NCBI RefSeq assembly: GCF_025961225.1
Contig: NZ_JAOQNG010000001.1
Location: 781,001-845,000 of the forward strand
Origin: Azospirillum canadense
GTDB taxonomy: Bacteria; Pseudomonadota; Alphaproteobacteria; Azospirillales; Azospirillaceae
Length of the DNA stretch: 64,000 bases
Direction: 5' to 3'
Part shown: positions 54,945 through 63,308 of the stretch, in pieces
Numbering within the stretch: the first letter of the stretch is position 1
Layout of the letters: each line of letters begins with the position of its first letter
The notes under the pieces: generated by a model
What the model was told of the DNA's origin: nothing
The model's database searches: none
What the model saw: the letters and a program-made list of their open reading frames with translations, nothing else
Translations under genes and position numbers: made by a program

Positions 54945-57344
54945 TCATGGCACCGCCTCGCGCCAGGACTGCTCCGGGTCGGTGACGGGCGGCAGGCCGG
55001 GGAAGGGGCAGGGGCGTTCCCGCGGCAGGGCCAGCATGTTGATGGACACGATGCCGGGGAAGGCGTCGACGGTGCTGCCCGCGGCGTTGGCCGGGTCGAA
55101 CAGCGGAACGATGTGCCACCACAGGCGATAGCCGAAGCCCTGGATCAGCGCGATCAGCCCCGGTGAGCGGTCGGCCCGGTCGTTCTCCAGATAGATCGCC
55201 GGACGACAGCGGGCGATGGTGCGAGCCGCCCCCTCCAGCGCCGCGGCCTCCATTCCCTCCACGTCGGCCTTCAGCAGCGCCAGCCGGTCGAGGTTGAGAC
55301 CGTCGATGGTCTCCAGCGGTACCATCTCCCCGTCCAGGCCGCCGACGCTGACGCCGCCATAGTTGCCGGGGCTGGCGTAGTCGGGCACAGGGATGCCGAC
55401 GGTGCCCGGCCGGTCGCCCACCGCGGCGTTGTGCAGCACCACGTTGTTCAGGCTGTTGGCGCGCAGGTTGTGGGCCAGCAGGTCGAACACCACGCGTTGC
55501 GGTTCGAAGGCGTGGACGAGGCCGGTGGGGCCGACGGTGCGCGCCAGGGGGACGGTGTGGCTGCCGATGTTCGATCCCGCCTCCACCACCACGTCGCCGG
55601 GCGTCAGGACGCTGGCCGCCACCCGGTGCTCCGCCTCCGACCACTCGCCGTAGAGGCCGAGCGACGTGCCGAGATAGCCGTCCAGCAGGAAGAAGCGCAT
55701 CAGCCCGTGCCGGCAGGGCCGTTCGGCGATCACGGGGCCGCCGGGCTCGGCCGGAAGGCGCACGACCTCCGTCGGGATGGGGATCCGCTTCCGGTCGGCG
55801 GCGTTTTCGGCGACGATCTGCGCCTGCATCACCTTGGCGCCCACATGCGGCTCCCCGGCTCCGTCCGCCGCGGACGGGAAGGGCAGGCCGGCGCCGGGAT
55901 GGACGCTGTCGTGCACCAGCACCCGGCCCTGGATGCGCGGCCACAACCACTCCGCCAGGAAGCGCTGGTCCTGCCAGCGGTCGGCGTCGCCGCGCGCCAC
56001 GGCCTCGACGGCTGGACCGACCGGCGGCAGCAGGCCGGCCACGCCGCCCCACATCCCCGCCAGCACCAAGTCGGTGTGCCGGACATGGTCGCGCATGACG
56101 TGGAAGGGAAGGCCGGAGGCGATCCAGGCGTCCACCGCCGCCTTTTCCCGCGCCGTCGGGCGGGAATCCACGTCGCGGCACAGGAAGCGGTCGACCGTGG
56201 GGTCGTCGGCGGCGAGGAAGCGCCAGAACAGCCCCTGCACCGGCCCGGACCCCGCGGGCATCGCCACCAACTCGGCGCCGAGCGCCGCCAGCTCGTCGCG
56301 CAGCGGCAGCGGCACGGAATCGTCGTGGTAGATGCGGCAGGTCCAGCCGGGGTAGCGGAGCGGCACCTCCCGCGCGTTGGCCAGGGCGCCCTGGCGGTAG
56401 ATGTCCTTGGTGCCCCACAGGCTGAAGGCGACGACGTTGCGGGTCCGCCCGGCGCGCCCGGCCGGTTCCGCCGGAACGGGCTGCGGTGCGGGCGCGGCGG
56501 CCCGGCGCTGCTTCACCGCCAGCGCGTCCGCCGACCAGAGCGCGGCCTCCGCCGGGTCGCGGATTTCCAGCGCCAGCACCAGTGCGTCGCGCACGCCCGC
56601 GTAGTCCGGATCGAGTCGCGCGGCGCGGCGGAGCATGCCCAGCGCCTCCTCCGTGCGGCCGGCCTTGGTCAGGGCGATGCCCAGGTTGTGCAGGATGAAG
56701 GCGTCACCGGGGTCCAGCGCCGCCGCCCGCCCGTACCCTTCCACCGCCGTCCCGAACCGGCCGGAATCGAGCTGCGCCGTGGCCAGCAGGAAGCGCAGCT
56801 CGGCGCTGTCCGGGCGCAGGGCGACGGCGCGGCGGGCGTCGTCGAGCGCCGCCGCGTGCCGATTGCAGGCCAGCGCGTCCTCCGCCCGCTGCTGGAGCAG
56901 CAGGACAAGGCGCCCCACGCTGTCCTCCCGCTCCGGCGCTAGGGCGCAGGCGCGGTTCAGCGCGGCGATGGCGGATTCGGTGTCCTCGCCATGATGCATG
57001 GCAAGCGCGAGCAGGTCCCAGGCGTCGGCGGATTCCGGGACCAGCGCCAGAACGGGGCGCAGGGCCGCCGCCACCGCGCTCCAGTCCTGCAGGGCGGCCA
57101 GGGCCTTCGCGCGGTCGAACCGGTAGGCGGGATTGCCGCCGGCTGCAAGGATGGCGCGGTCGAAAAGGTTGAGCGAGTCGGCGCAGCGTCCAATCTGGCA
57201 GAACAGCACGCCGGTCAGGTGCAGGGTCGGCGCGTGGTTCGGGTCCGCCTCCAGGATGCGCCCATAGATCGTTTCCGCCTCCGGCAGGCGGCCGGACGCG
57301 TGGTGGTCGATGGCGATGGAGAGTGCCTCGTCGATGGTCGCCAT
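54945..57344 (-). CDS. TPR / glycosyltransferase-like / FkbM methyltransferase fusion
   Basis: A 799-residue soluble protein of three parts. Residues 1-290 are tetratricopeptide repeats (EALSIAIDHHASGRLPEAET, DSLNLFDRAI, AVEGYGRAAALDPGDAFILH). Residues 303-530 resemble glycosyltransferases: NVVAFSLWGTKDIYRQGALA, CRIYHDDSVP, and RFLCRDVDSRPTAREKAAVD with a DxD-like motif. Residues 575-780 are an FkbM-type SAM methyltransferase (DVVVEAGSNIGSHTVPLA, HAFEPQ, LLKADVEGMEAAALEG). The combination points to building and O-methylating a glycan, perhaps on a protein bound by the TPRs. It is separated from nifQ by 90 bp on the same strand and may be co-transcribed with it. Confidence 0.88.
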   Translation of the reverse strand: MATIDEALSIAIDHHASGRLPEAETIYGRILEADPNHAPTLHLTGVLFCQIGRCADSLNLFDRAILAAGGNPAYRFDRAKALAALQDWSAVAAALRPVLALVPESADAWDLLALAMHHGEDTESAIAALNRACALAPEREDSVGRLVLLLQQRAEDALACNRHAAALDDARRAVALRPDSAELRFLLATAQLDSGRFGTAVEGYGRAAALDPGDAFILHNLGIALTKAGRTEEALGMLRRAARLDPDYAGVRDALVLALEIRDPAEAALWSADALAVKQRRAAAPAPQPVPAEPAGRAGRTRNVVAFSLWGTKDIYRQGALANAREVPLRYPGWTCRIYHDDSVPLPLRDELAALGAELVAMPAGSGPVQGLFWRFLAADDPTVDRFLCRDVDSRPTAREKAAVDAWIASGLPFHVMRDHVRHTDLVLAGMWGGVAGLLPPVGPAVEAVARGDADRWQDQRFLAEWLWPRIQGRVLVHDSVHPGAGLPFPSAADGAGEPHVGAKVMQAQIVAENAADRKRIPIPTEVVRLPAEPGGPVIAERPCRHGLMRFFLLDGYLGTSLGLYGEWSEAEHRVAASVLTPGDVVVEAGSNIGSHTVPLARTVGPTGLVHAFEPQRVVFDLLAHNLRANSLNNVVLHNAAVGDRPGTVGIPVPDYASPGNYGGVSVGGLDGEMVPLETIDGLNLDRLALLKADVEGMEAAALEGAARTIARCRPAIYLENDRADRSPGLIALIQGFGYRLWWHIVPLFDPANAAGSTVDAFPGIVSINMLALPRERPCPFPGLPPVTDPEQSWREAVP

Positions 57345-57434
57345 ATGGGGGCCTCTGTGGGGGACCTTGCGGCGGCGAGTGTAGCAAAGGCGGCCGCGAT
57401 TACACGCGTCCGTTACGCCCCCCGGTCGTCCCGT

Positions 57435-58085
57435 TCAGCGGTCCTTCAGGCCTTCCTCGGCCCGCACGGCGCGGGCGAGCGTGCTCAGCGGGTCGCCTTC
57501 CTCGCCGCCGAAGCAGGCTTCGAAGTCCTCGCACACCTCGCAATTCGGCGATTTGCACAGCAGCAGCCCCTCGCGTTCGCAGAGCGAGCGGTAGAAGAAC
57601 TTCTTCCACTTCATGTCGGCGCTGTTGCGTTCGACCAGGGCGGGGAAGTGGCGGCGGAACATGGCGTTCAGCTCGCGCCGGCTGGCGAAGCCCATGTCCT
57701 GCCAGAGGTGGTTCGGCTCCAGCGACCGGCGGGCGACGATGGCCGCCAGCCACTCCTCCTCCTCCGCGCCGCGGGCGCGGTGGTCGAGCAGGAAGGCGCG
57801 CAGGTCCTCCTCCTCGATGGCGTCCTCGCCGGTGTCGTCCGGAAGGTTGGAAGGAAGCGGCGCATGGTCCGGCGCGTGGCGCGCGACCAGCACCGCCAGC
57901 GCGTCCCGCCCCAGCCCCAGCGCGCGGGTGAGCGGGCGGACCGGGTCCTGCGCGGTGAGGCCGAGGATGCGGCCGAACAGCAGACGGTCGAGGTCCGCGC
58001 CGGACAGCGTGTCGAGCGGCGGTTCAAGCGTGCCTGAGTCCCCAGCGGTCATGGCGGCGGTCATCGTCTGGGCGCTCCCCTGCAT
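57435..58085 (-). CDS. nifQ: NifQ, molybdenum donor for FeMo-cofactor
   Basis: A 216-residue protein. The C-terminal signature is clear: KWKKFFYRSLCEREGLLLC followed by KSPNCEVCEDFEACFG, giving the C-x4-C-x2-C-x5-C motif that holds the Mo-Fe-S cluster of NifQ. The N-terminal half is helical. NifQ passes molybdenum to the NifEN/NifH machinery. It lies about 51 kb from nifA. No convincing sigma-54 promoter was found in the 146-bp gap shared with the divergent acetyltransferase gene. In-frame ATGs exist at codons 1, 8 and 12. Confidence 0.93.
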   Translation of the reverse strand: MQGSAQTMTAAMTAGDSGTLEPPLDTLSGADLDRLLFGRILGLTAQDPVRPLTRALGLGRDALAVLVARHAPDHAPLPSNLPDDTGEDAIEEEDLRAFLLDHRARGAEEEEWLAAIVARRSLEPNHLWQDMGFASRRELNAMFRRHFPALVERNSADMKWKKFFYRSLCEREGLLLCKSPNCEVCEDFEACFGGEEGDPLSTLARAVRAEEGLKDR

Positions 58086-58231
58086 GGGTGTTGGGAACGA
58101 AGGTCATAGGACCCTCCCGTCATGGTGTACCAATTTTCCGCACCTGCGAAGGGGTTTTTGCGGCCGGGCGGCAGCGCCCTATCTTGTCCCGGATGTGCCT
58201 TCGCCGGCGAACCGTGCTACGGTTGCAGAAC

Positions 58232-59317
58232 ATGAGTGCCGAACCCACCTTCCGCGAAGCCCGCCCGAGCGAGCGGCGCGACCTGCTGGCCCTCGTGGCG
58301 CGGGTCGATTCCGAAACCGACTTCCTGATGCGGGAGCCCGGCGAGCAGCCGCTGTGGGCGCGCGACCTCGCGGCCTTCCTGGCGACCGGCAACTCGACGA
58401 TCCTGGTGGCGGAGGTGGGCGGCACGCTCGTCGGCTATCTCAGCGCCCATGGCGGGCGGTTCCGGCGCAACCGGGGCGTGGCGACGCTGGCCGTCGGGGT
58501 CCTGCGGGACTGGAACGGGCGCGGCGTCGCCACCTGCCTGTTCCGGACGGCCGAGAACTGGGCGCGGGGCGCCGGCCTGCACCGGCTGGAACTCACGGTG
58601 GCGGAAGCGAACCCGCGGGCCCGCGCCCTCTACGACCGGCTTGGGTTCGAGGACGAGGGGCCGATGCGCGACACGCTGCGCGTCAAGGGCGCTTGGCGGA
58701 GCGAGCGGCTGATGGGAAAGTTCATCGGTTTCGGTGGCGGTCCCGACGCGACGGTCCCGGACTGGCCGCCCCTGGCGCTGGACGCCCTGCCGCCGGCCCC
58801 CTTGCACGGGCTGGAGATCCGTCGGGCGGAGCCGGCCGATGCCGCGGCCTACCTCGCCTACGACCACGCGGTGCGCGGCGAAACCCACTTCCTGATGCGC
58901 ACCGCCGACGAGAGCCTTGCGGACGTCGCCGCGGCGCGCCGCTTCCTGGCCGAACAGCGCATCGGCGACCGTAGCGCGACGCTGGTCGCGGCGGTGGACG
59001 GGGGCATCGCCGGGACGGTGTCCCTGTGGACCGGCGTCTACGCCCGCACCGCGCACGAGGCCGGCTTGGGGCTCGCCGTGCGCCGGGAATACTGGGCGAG
59101 CGGGATCGGCGACCGACTGATGGAAGCCGCGGAGGCCTGGGTGCGGTCGCGCGCGCTGCACCGCCTGGCGCTCTGGGTCTTCGCCCACAACACGCGCGCC
59201 CGCCGCTTCTACCACGCCCAGGGCTTCGAGGAGGAAGCGACCGCCCGCCGCTACGCGCTGATCGACGGGCGGTACGCTGACCAGGTGCTGATGGCGAAGA
59301 TTTACCGGTGCGAGTGA
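58232..59317 (+). CDS. tandem GNAT acetyltransferase
   Basis: A 361-residue protein made of two GNAT domains (1-170 and 183-361) that resemble each other, e.g. VGVLRDWNGRGVATCLFRTA against LAVRREYWASGIGDRLMEAA, and NPRARALYDRLGFEDEG against NTRARRFYHAQGFEEEA. Both copies keep the acetyl-CoA loop (R/Q-x-x-G-x-G/A type) and the C-terminal GF motif. The substrate is unknown; such proteins act on ribosomal proteins, antibiotics or polyamines. The start MSAEPTFREA is the one with domain-like sequence. Confidence 0.85.
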   Translation: MSAEPTFREARPSERRDLLALVARVDSETDFLMREPGEQPLWARDLAAFLATGNSTILVAEVGGTLVGYLSAHGGRFRRNRGVATLAVGVLRDWNGRGVATCLFRTAENWARGAGLHRLELTVAEANPRARALYDRLGFEDEGPMRDTLRVKGAWRSERLMGKFIGFGGGPDATVPDWPPLALDALPPAPLHGLEIRRAEPADAAAYLAYDHAVRGETHFLMRTADESLADVAAARRFLAEQRIGDRSATLVAAVDGGIAGTVSLWTGVYARTAHEAGLGLAVRREYWASGIGDRLMEAAEAWVRSRALHRLALWVFAHNTRARRFYHAQGFEEEATARRYALIDGRYADQVLMAKIYRCE

Positions 59318-59348
59318 TCGGGGGGGCGCGGCGCTTCCCCCTCTTCAC

Positions 59349-59434
59349 CGTCATCCCAGCGAAGGCTGGGATCCAGGAAACCCCGCCTTTAAGTGGCTGA
59401 TGTGCCCTGGATTCCCGCCTTCGCGGGAATGACG
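59349..59434. repeat. double palindrome GTCATCCC/GGGAATGAC
   Basis: Two hairpins in inverted order: TCCCAGC-GAAG-GCTGGGA inside the left arm and ATTCCCGC-CTTC-GCGGGAAT inside the right. The outer ends CGTCAT and ATGACG, and the inner ATCCAGG and CCTGGAT, pair as well. This is the palindrome type that is very common in many proteobacterial genomes. It lies between the convergent acetyltransferase and glycosyltransferase genes. Confidence 0.85.
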
Positions 59435-59457
59435 TGGGTGTGGGCTTTCCCGGTTTC

Positions 59458-60603
59458 TCACGCCACCCCCACCGCCCGCGCCTTGCCCGCGACGAGGTCG
59501 TCGTAGAGCGTCAGGTAGCGGTCGGTCATGGTCTCCAGGGAATAGCGCGCGCGGGCGACGGCGCGGCAGGCGTCGGGGTCGATGGTCTCGCACTCCTCGA
59601 TGGCGCGGGCCATGCCGGCGGCGTCCTCCACCAGGAAGCCGGTCACGCCCGGCTCCACGATGTCGGCGAGCGCACCGGTCGGGAAGGCGACCACCGGCGT
59701 GCCGCAGGCCAGCGCCTCCAGCGCGGCCATCCCCGCCGGATCCGGCGTCAGGCTGGGCGCCAGCAGGCAGCGCGCCGCCCCCAGCATCCAGCGCTTGCGC
59801 GAGAAGCCGATCTGCCCGAGGAAGCGGCGCTTGGTGTCCAGCCGCGGCCGGATCTCCTCCTGCAGATAGCGCTGCTCGTCGGGGCTGCGCGACAGCTCGC
59901 CGCCGAGCAGCAGCTGGATGTCCACCTCCCGCGCGGCGTCCAGCGCGATGTGGAAGCCGTGGTCCCGCTCGATGGTGCCGAGGCAGACGGCGAAGCGGCG
60001 CTTCGGCACGCGGATGTGCAGGCGGTCGACCGGCACCCCCACCTCGATGGGCGGCAGCAGGGCGATCCCCGGCGGGGCGGCGCGGGTTTGCTCGGCGGAC
60101 ACGCCGTTCAGGTGCGTGCGCGGGCGGCGGGGCGCCAGGGTGCCGTCCGGGTAGCGGTCCAGCGGCTCGTACAGGGTGACCAGCACCGGAACGCCCGGCG
60201 GCGGCAGCAGCGCTGCGAAGTCCGGCACATGCAGGTGGACGAGGTCCACCGCGTGCCGCTCCACCGTGTCGGCCACCATGCCGGCCACCCGGCGGAGCAC
60301 CGCGGTCCGCGCGGCGTCGTCGGGCGGCGTGCCCTGTGCCATGCCGTGGACGCGCGGCAGCGGCAGCAGCGTGCCGGCGACGGCCGACCCTTCGGGCGCC
60401 AGCACCAGGGAGCGGTGGCCGGCGCGCAGCAGTGCTGAGTCGATGGCGACGACCACCTGCTCGGCCGGGCCGTCGTTCTCGGTGCCGATGGGGGCGAAGG
60501 GCGACGCGACGGACAGGACGGTCAGCCCGCCTGACACTCCGCCTGGCGCGCCGCCCGCTTGGCCTCTGGGAGCAGGGGCGCCCGATGATGCTAAGTCAGC
60601 CAT
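59458..60603 (-). CDS. GT4-family glycosyltransferase
   Basis: A 381-residue GT-B glycosyltransferase. The N-terminal acceptor domain starts LTVLSVASPFAPIGTENDGP. The C-terminal nucleotide-sugar domain contains CLGTIERDHGFHIALDAARE, ARCLLAPSLTPDPAGMAALE and CGTPVVAFPTGALADIVEPG, the usual E-x7-E region. It is the last gene of the glycan operon, 4 bp behind the glycoside hydrolase gene. Donor and acceptor sugars cannot be named. Confidence 0.9.
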   Translation of the reverse strand: MADLASSGAPAPRGQAGGAPGGVSGGLTVLSVASPFAPIGTENDGPAEQVVVAIDSALLRAGHRSLVLAPEGSAVAGTLLPLPRVHGMAQGTPPDDAARTAVLRRVAGMVADTVERHAVDLVHLHVPDFAALLPPPGVPVLVTLYEPLDRYPDGTLAPRRPRTHLNGVSAEQTRAAPPGIALLPPIEVGVPVDRLHIRVPKRRFAVCLGTIERDHGFHIALDAAREVDIQLLLGGELSRSPDEQRYLQEEIRPRLDTKRRFLGQIGFSRKRWMLGAARCLLAPSLTPDPAGMAALEALACGTPVVAFPTGALADIVEPGVTGFLVEDAAGMARAIEECETIDPDACRAVARARYSLETMTDRYLTLYDDLVAGKARAVGVA

Positions 60604-60607
60604 GGCC

Positions 60608-61531
60608 TCACTCCGCCGCCGCGTTGGACCGGACGGCGGAGGCGGCGGGGCCGTAGCGCCGCACCATGTCCGCGCAGAACTGGGCGAATTCCTCCTTCAC
60701 CTGGGGCGGGCTGGTGTGGTGGGGCTCGATCCCGCGGTGCTCCGGCGTGAAGCAGAAGGTGACCGTGACGTTGAAGTCGGACAGCGCCTCCATCTGCCGG
60801 TCGAACCAGTCCAGCGCCCCGTCGCGGTAGCTGTCGGCCCAGCTGAGGCCCGTGCGCAGGTAGGTGACGCCCAGGTCCTTCATGCGCCGCACACCCTCGT
60901 CCAGCCGATGGTCCTGGAAATGGAACCACTGGCACAGGCCGAAATCGGGTGCCGCCTTGCGGAAATGCTCGTAGGCCGGCTTCTCGGTCCCGTCCTCGCG
61001 GACCAGGCCCATGTAGAAGTGGCGGTAGTAGGACGAGCCCTCCGCCTCGCGGTGGCGGGTGGTGGCGGGCCAGGCGCGCGGCAGGTCGAACAGGCTGTAC
61101 CAGTGGGCGCGCGGCACGCGGCCGCGCAGCAGCGCCACGGTGCGGTTCAGCCCGAAGACCTGCACCTCCTCCGCCCCGAAGGTGGAGATGCCGACCTCCG
61201 ACACCCACACGGGCAGGTCGGTGACCGCCTGGATTTCCTTCAACTTGTCCGGCCAGTCGTTGAGCTGCCAGTGGTTCCAGTCCAGCGGGAAGCCGTGCAC
61301 GGCGACCGCGTCCAGATGGTCCAGAACGCCGCGGTTCTTCATGTTGGTCATGAAGGCCGGGTCGATGGGCGAGATGCCGCCCAGCACCTTCGGCAGGGTC
61401 GGGTTGACCTCCGCGATCGCGTCCGCCGCGCCGATCACCATGTCGGCGAATTGGCTCCAGTCCGGGTCGATCTGAAAGTCCCAGTGGGATTTGTTGTTCG
61501 GCTCGTTCCAGAGCATTACCGCTTCGATCAT
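60608..61531 (-). CDS. glycoside hydrolase-like protein with permuted TIM barrel
   Basis: A 307-residue protein related to clan GH-A hydrolases. The acid/base motif WNEPNN is at residues 8-13 and the nucleophile-type SEVG is at E112, followed by YSLFDLPRAWPATTRHREAE. In normal family members about 130 residues precede WNEP. Here the matching N-terminal half (FGLCQWFHFQDHRLDEGVRR, LRTGLSWADSYRDGALDWFD, FTPEHRGIEPHHTSPP) comes after it, at residues 197-295, and ends in MVRRYGP, which would lead into WNEP. The order of barrel strands is thus circularly permuted. No signal peptide is present, so it acts in the cytoplasm, perhaps on a lipid- or nucleotide-linked glycan. GGGACGAGG precedes the ATG. 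Confidence 0.85.
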   Translation of the reverse strand: MIEAVMLWNEPNNKSHWDFQIDPDWSQFADMVIGAADAIAEVNPTLPKVLGGISPIDPAFMTNMKNRGVLDHLDAVAVHGFPLDWNHWQLNDWPDKLKEIQAVTDLPVWVSEVGISTFGAEEVQVFGLNRTVALLRGRVPRAHWYSLFDLPRAWPATTRHREAEGSSYYRHFYMGLVREDGTEKPAYEHFRKAAPDFGLCQWFHFQDHRLDEGVRRMKDLGVTYLRTGLSWADSYRDGALDWFDRQMEALSDFNVTVTFCFTPEHRGIEPHHTSPPQVKEEFAQFCADMVRRYGPAASAVRSNAAAE

Positions 61532-61573
61532 GCCTCGTCCCTTTATTGGTATTTATGATGAATTTTATTTTTG

Positions 61574-61751
61574 TAACCCTCTCCCCTCCGGGGAGAGGGT
61601 TAGGGTGAGGGGGTCCTGCATCTGCCGAACTCTCCCGTCCCCCGACATCCCCCTCACCCCGACCCTCTCTCCGCTTTCGGCGGACCGAAGGTCCGCCTGT
61701 CGCGTCAGCGCAAACTTCGTTTGCGCGTGAGCAGAGGGGAGAGGGGGATTG
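61574..61751. repeat. 178-bp composite of palindromic repeats in the glycan operon
   Basis: It contains TAACCCTCTCCCCTCCGGGG-type stems (61574-61610) and CGGCGGACC-GAAG-GGTCCGCC-like and GCGCAAAC-TTCG-TTTGCGC stems near 61677-61727. It closes with GAGGGGAGAGGGGGATTGGGT. It separates the methyltransferase gene from the hydrolase gene in the same operon, and belongs to the CCCTCTCCCC family. Confidence 0.8.
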
Positions 61752-61753
61752 GG

Positions 61754-62527
61754 TCATCCCCGCGCCGGGTGCACCGTTTCCACGAAGTCCGACCGCCCCC
61801 CGCGGCGGCAGACGAACACCTCCTCCTCCGGATGTTCCAGGATGGTGAAGCCTGATGAGCGCAGCATGGCCTCCATGCCGGCCCGGTTCGGAATCCACCA
61901 GTTGGTCTCGTCGTCGCTGTACTTGTTTTCTACGAAAACCATCCGCGGGTAACCGGGGCGTTCGAAGTGTTCGGTCTCGCTGAAGGGATAGTCGTCCTGC
62001 ACCGGGAAGACGACGTCCGGTCCGCGCAACATGGACTGGAAGACAAGGATGTCCTTGGCGACGTGCTCCCAAATGAGATCGAGCGCCAAGAGGGGGTGAC
62101 GCAGGTGGTAGAGCACCCCCATGAAAAGGACGACGTCGAACTTCTCCTTCAGGAGAGCAACGTCGTAGACGGACAGCTTGCGAAACTCGATGTCCGCCCC
62201 CATGACTTCGGCGGCGAAGCGGGCCTGGTTCAGGTAGACGTCGTCGAAGTCGACGGCCACGACGCGGTCGGCGCCGCGCCGCTTCATCTCGATGGCGTAG
62301 AAGCCGCCGTTGCAGCCGATGTCCAGCACGGTCTTGCCGGACAGGTCATCCGGGATGGCGTGGGCGAAGCGCCGCCACTTGATCGCCGGATAGTCGCCGA
62401 GGAAATGGTCCGGCGCCGTCCGCACGCCCTTCAGGTCGATGTTGTGGAACCAGCGGCCAAGCTCGCGGACCCGCCGCTCAATGGTTTGCCGTTCAATGGT
62501 TTGTCGTTCGATGATTTCCGGCGTCAT
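61754..62527 (-). CDS. SAM-dependent methyltransferase of the glycan operon
   Basis: A 257-residue class I methyltransferase related to CmoB/DUF1698 proteins. Motif I is TVLDIGCNGGFYAIEMKRRG, the acidic strand is VVAVDFDDVYLNQARFA, and FDVVLFMGVLYHLRHPLLAL follows. The N-terminus has a repeated TIERQ unit (three near copies, 15-bp DNA repeat) before RVRELGRWFHNIDL. Its ATG overlaps the stop of the nucleotidyltransferase gene (ATGA). I believe it belongs to a methyltransferase family that recurs beside such glycan genes, but this was not searched. Confidence 0.88.
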   Translation of the reverse strand: MTPEIIERQTIERQTIERRVRELGRWFHNIDLKGVRTAPDHFLGDYPAIKWRRFAHAIPDDLSGKTVLDIGCNGGFYAIEMKRRGADRVVAVDFDDVYLNQARFAAEVMGADIEFRKLSVYDVALLKEKFDVVLFMGVLYHLRHPLLALDLIWEHVAKDILVFQSMLRGPDVVFPVQDDYPFSETEHFERPGYPRMVFVENKYSDDETNWWIPNRAGMEAMLRSSGFTILEHPEEEVFVCRRGGRSDFVETVHPARG

Positions 62528-63306
62528 TCCGCGGCCTCCCGTGCCGTGCCGTTCAGCAGCCCGTCGCTCAACAGGTTCAGCGCGGCGCGGTAGCCACGCA
62601 CCGTCCCGACGTCGACGTAGGAGGTGCCGGCGCGCACGCCGACCGCCTCCCCGCCCTGGCCGATCCAGGCGTTGATCAGCGTTCCCATGAATTCGTCCCG
62701 GCGCTCCCGCGCCTCCCAAAGGGCGTGCAACTCGTGCAGCACCGCCCCGGGCATCTTGAAGGCTCCCCAAATCCAGTTGGACGTGGCCTGCGCGCTCTTT
62801 ACCTGGATCTCCAGCACGCGCCCGCGATCGTCGGTCACGACGGCGTCGAACAGCTCCGGCTGCTCCACGGGGAAGAGCAGGAAGGAGAGTTTGTCGTCGG
62901 GGAGGGTGGCCAGCGCGTCGTCGGGGAACCACACCGTGTCGGGCAGGCCGATCATCACCGGCTCCGACGGGTGGACCAGATGGCGGGCGCGGAAAATGGC
63001 GTCGCACAGGCCGCCCGGCCGCGGCTGCACCACATAGGCCACATTGGCGATCAGGGCGGCGCCGTCCACCTCGCCCCCTGAATAATAGCCGCCGTAATAT
63101 TGCAGGATGTCGAACTTGCCCGGCGCGATGACGAAGGCGATCTTGTCGGCCCCGCCCTTGACCATGCGGTCCACCAGATACTCGCTGACCGCGCGGGGGC
63201 GCTCCGTCCCGCCGTCCAGCCGGCTGCCGACGGGCAGCAGCTCCTTGGAGAAGGCGAGCGGCTGGATGCGCGTGCCGCTGCCCGCGGCCGGGATGATGCC
63301 CCACAT
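62524..63306 (-). CDS. sugar nucleotidyltransferase (GalU/RfbA-like)
   Basis: A 260-residue NTP-transferase. The signature is IIPAAGSGTRIQPLAFSKEL at the N-terminus, a variant of the G-x-G-T-R-x-x-P-x-x-K loop. Later motifs are MIGLPDTVWFP and SYVDVGTVRGYRAAL. It should activate a sugar phosphate to an NDP-sugar for the glycosyltransferases of the same operon. It is 2 bp behind the CgeB-like gene and overlaps the methyltransferase gene. Confidence 0.9.
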   Translation of the reverse strand: MWGIIPAAGSGTRIQPLAFSKELLPVGSRLDGGTERPRAVSEYLVDRMVKGGADKIAFVIAPGKFDILQYYGGYYSGGEVDGAALIANVAYVVQPRPGGLCDAIFRARHLVHPSEPVMIGLPDTVWFPDDALATLPDDKLSFLLFPVEQPELFDAVVTDDRGRVLEIQVKSAQATSNWIWGAFKMPGAVLHELHALWEARERRDEFMGTLINAWIGQGGEAVGVRAGTSYVDVGTVRGYRAALNLLSDGLLNGTAREAAE

Positions 63307-63308
63307 GC

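Noticed and set aside
58086..58231. Search for NifA and sigma-54 sites in front of nifQ
   Set aside because: No TGT-N10-ACA and no GG-N10-GC arrangement could be found in this gap.
61574..61751. CRISPR-like array because of repeated short palindromes
   Set aside because: There is no regular repeat/spacer periodicity and no cas genes; these are nested inverted repeats.
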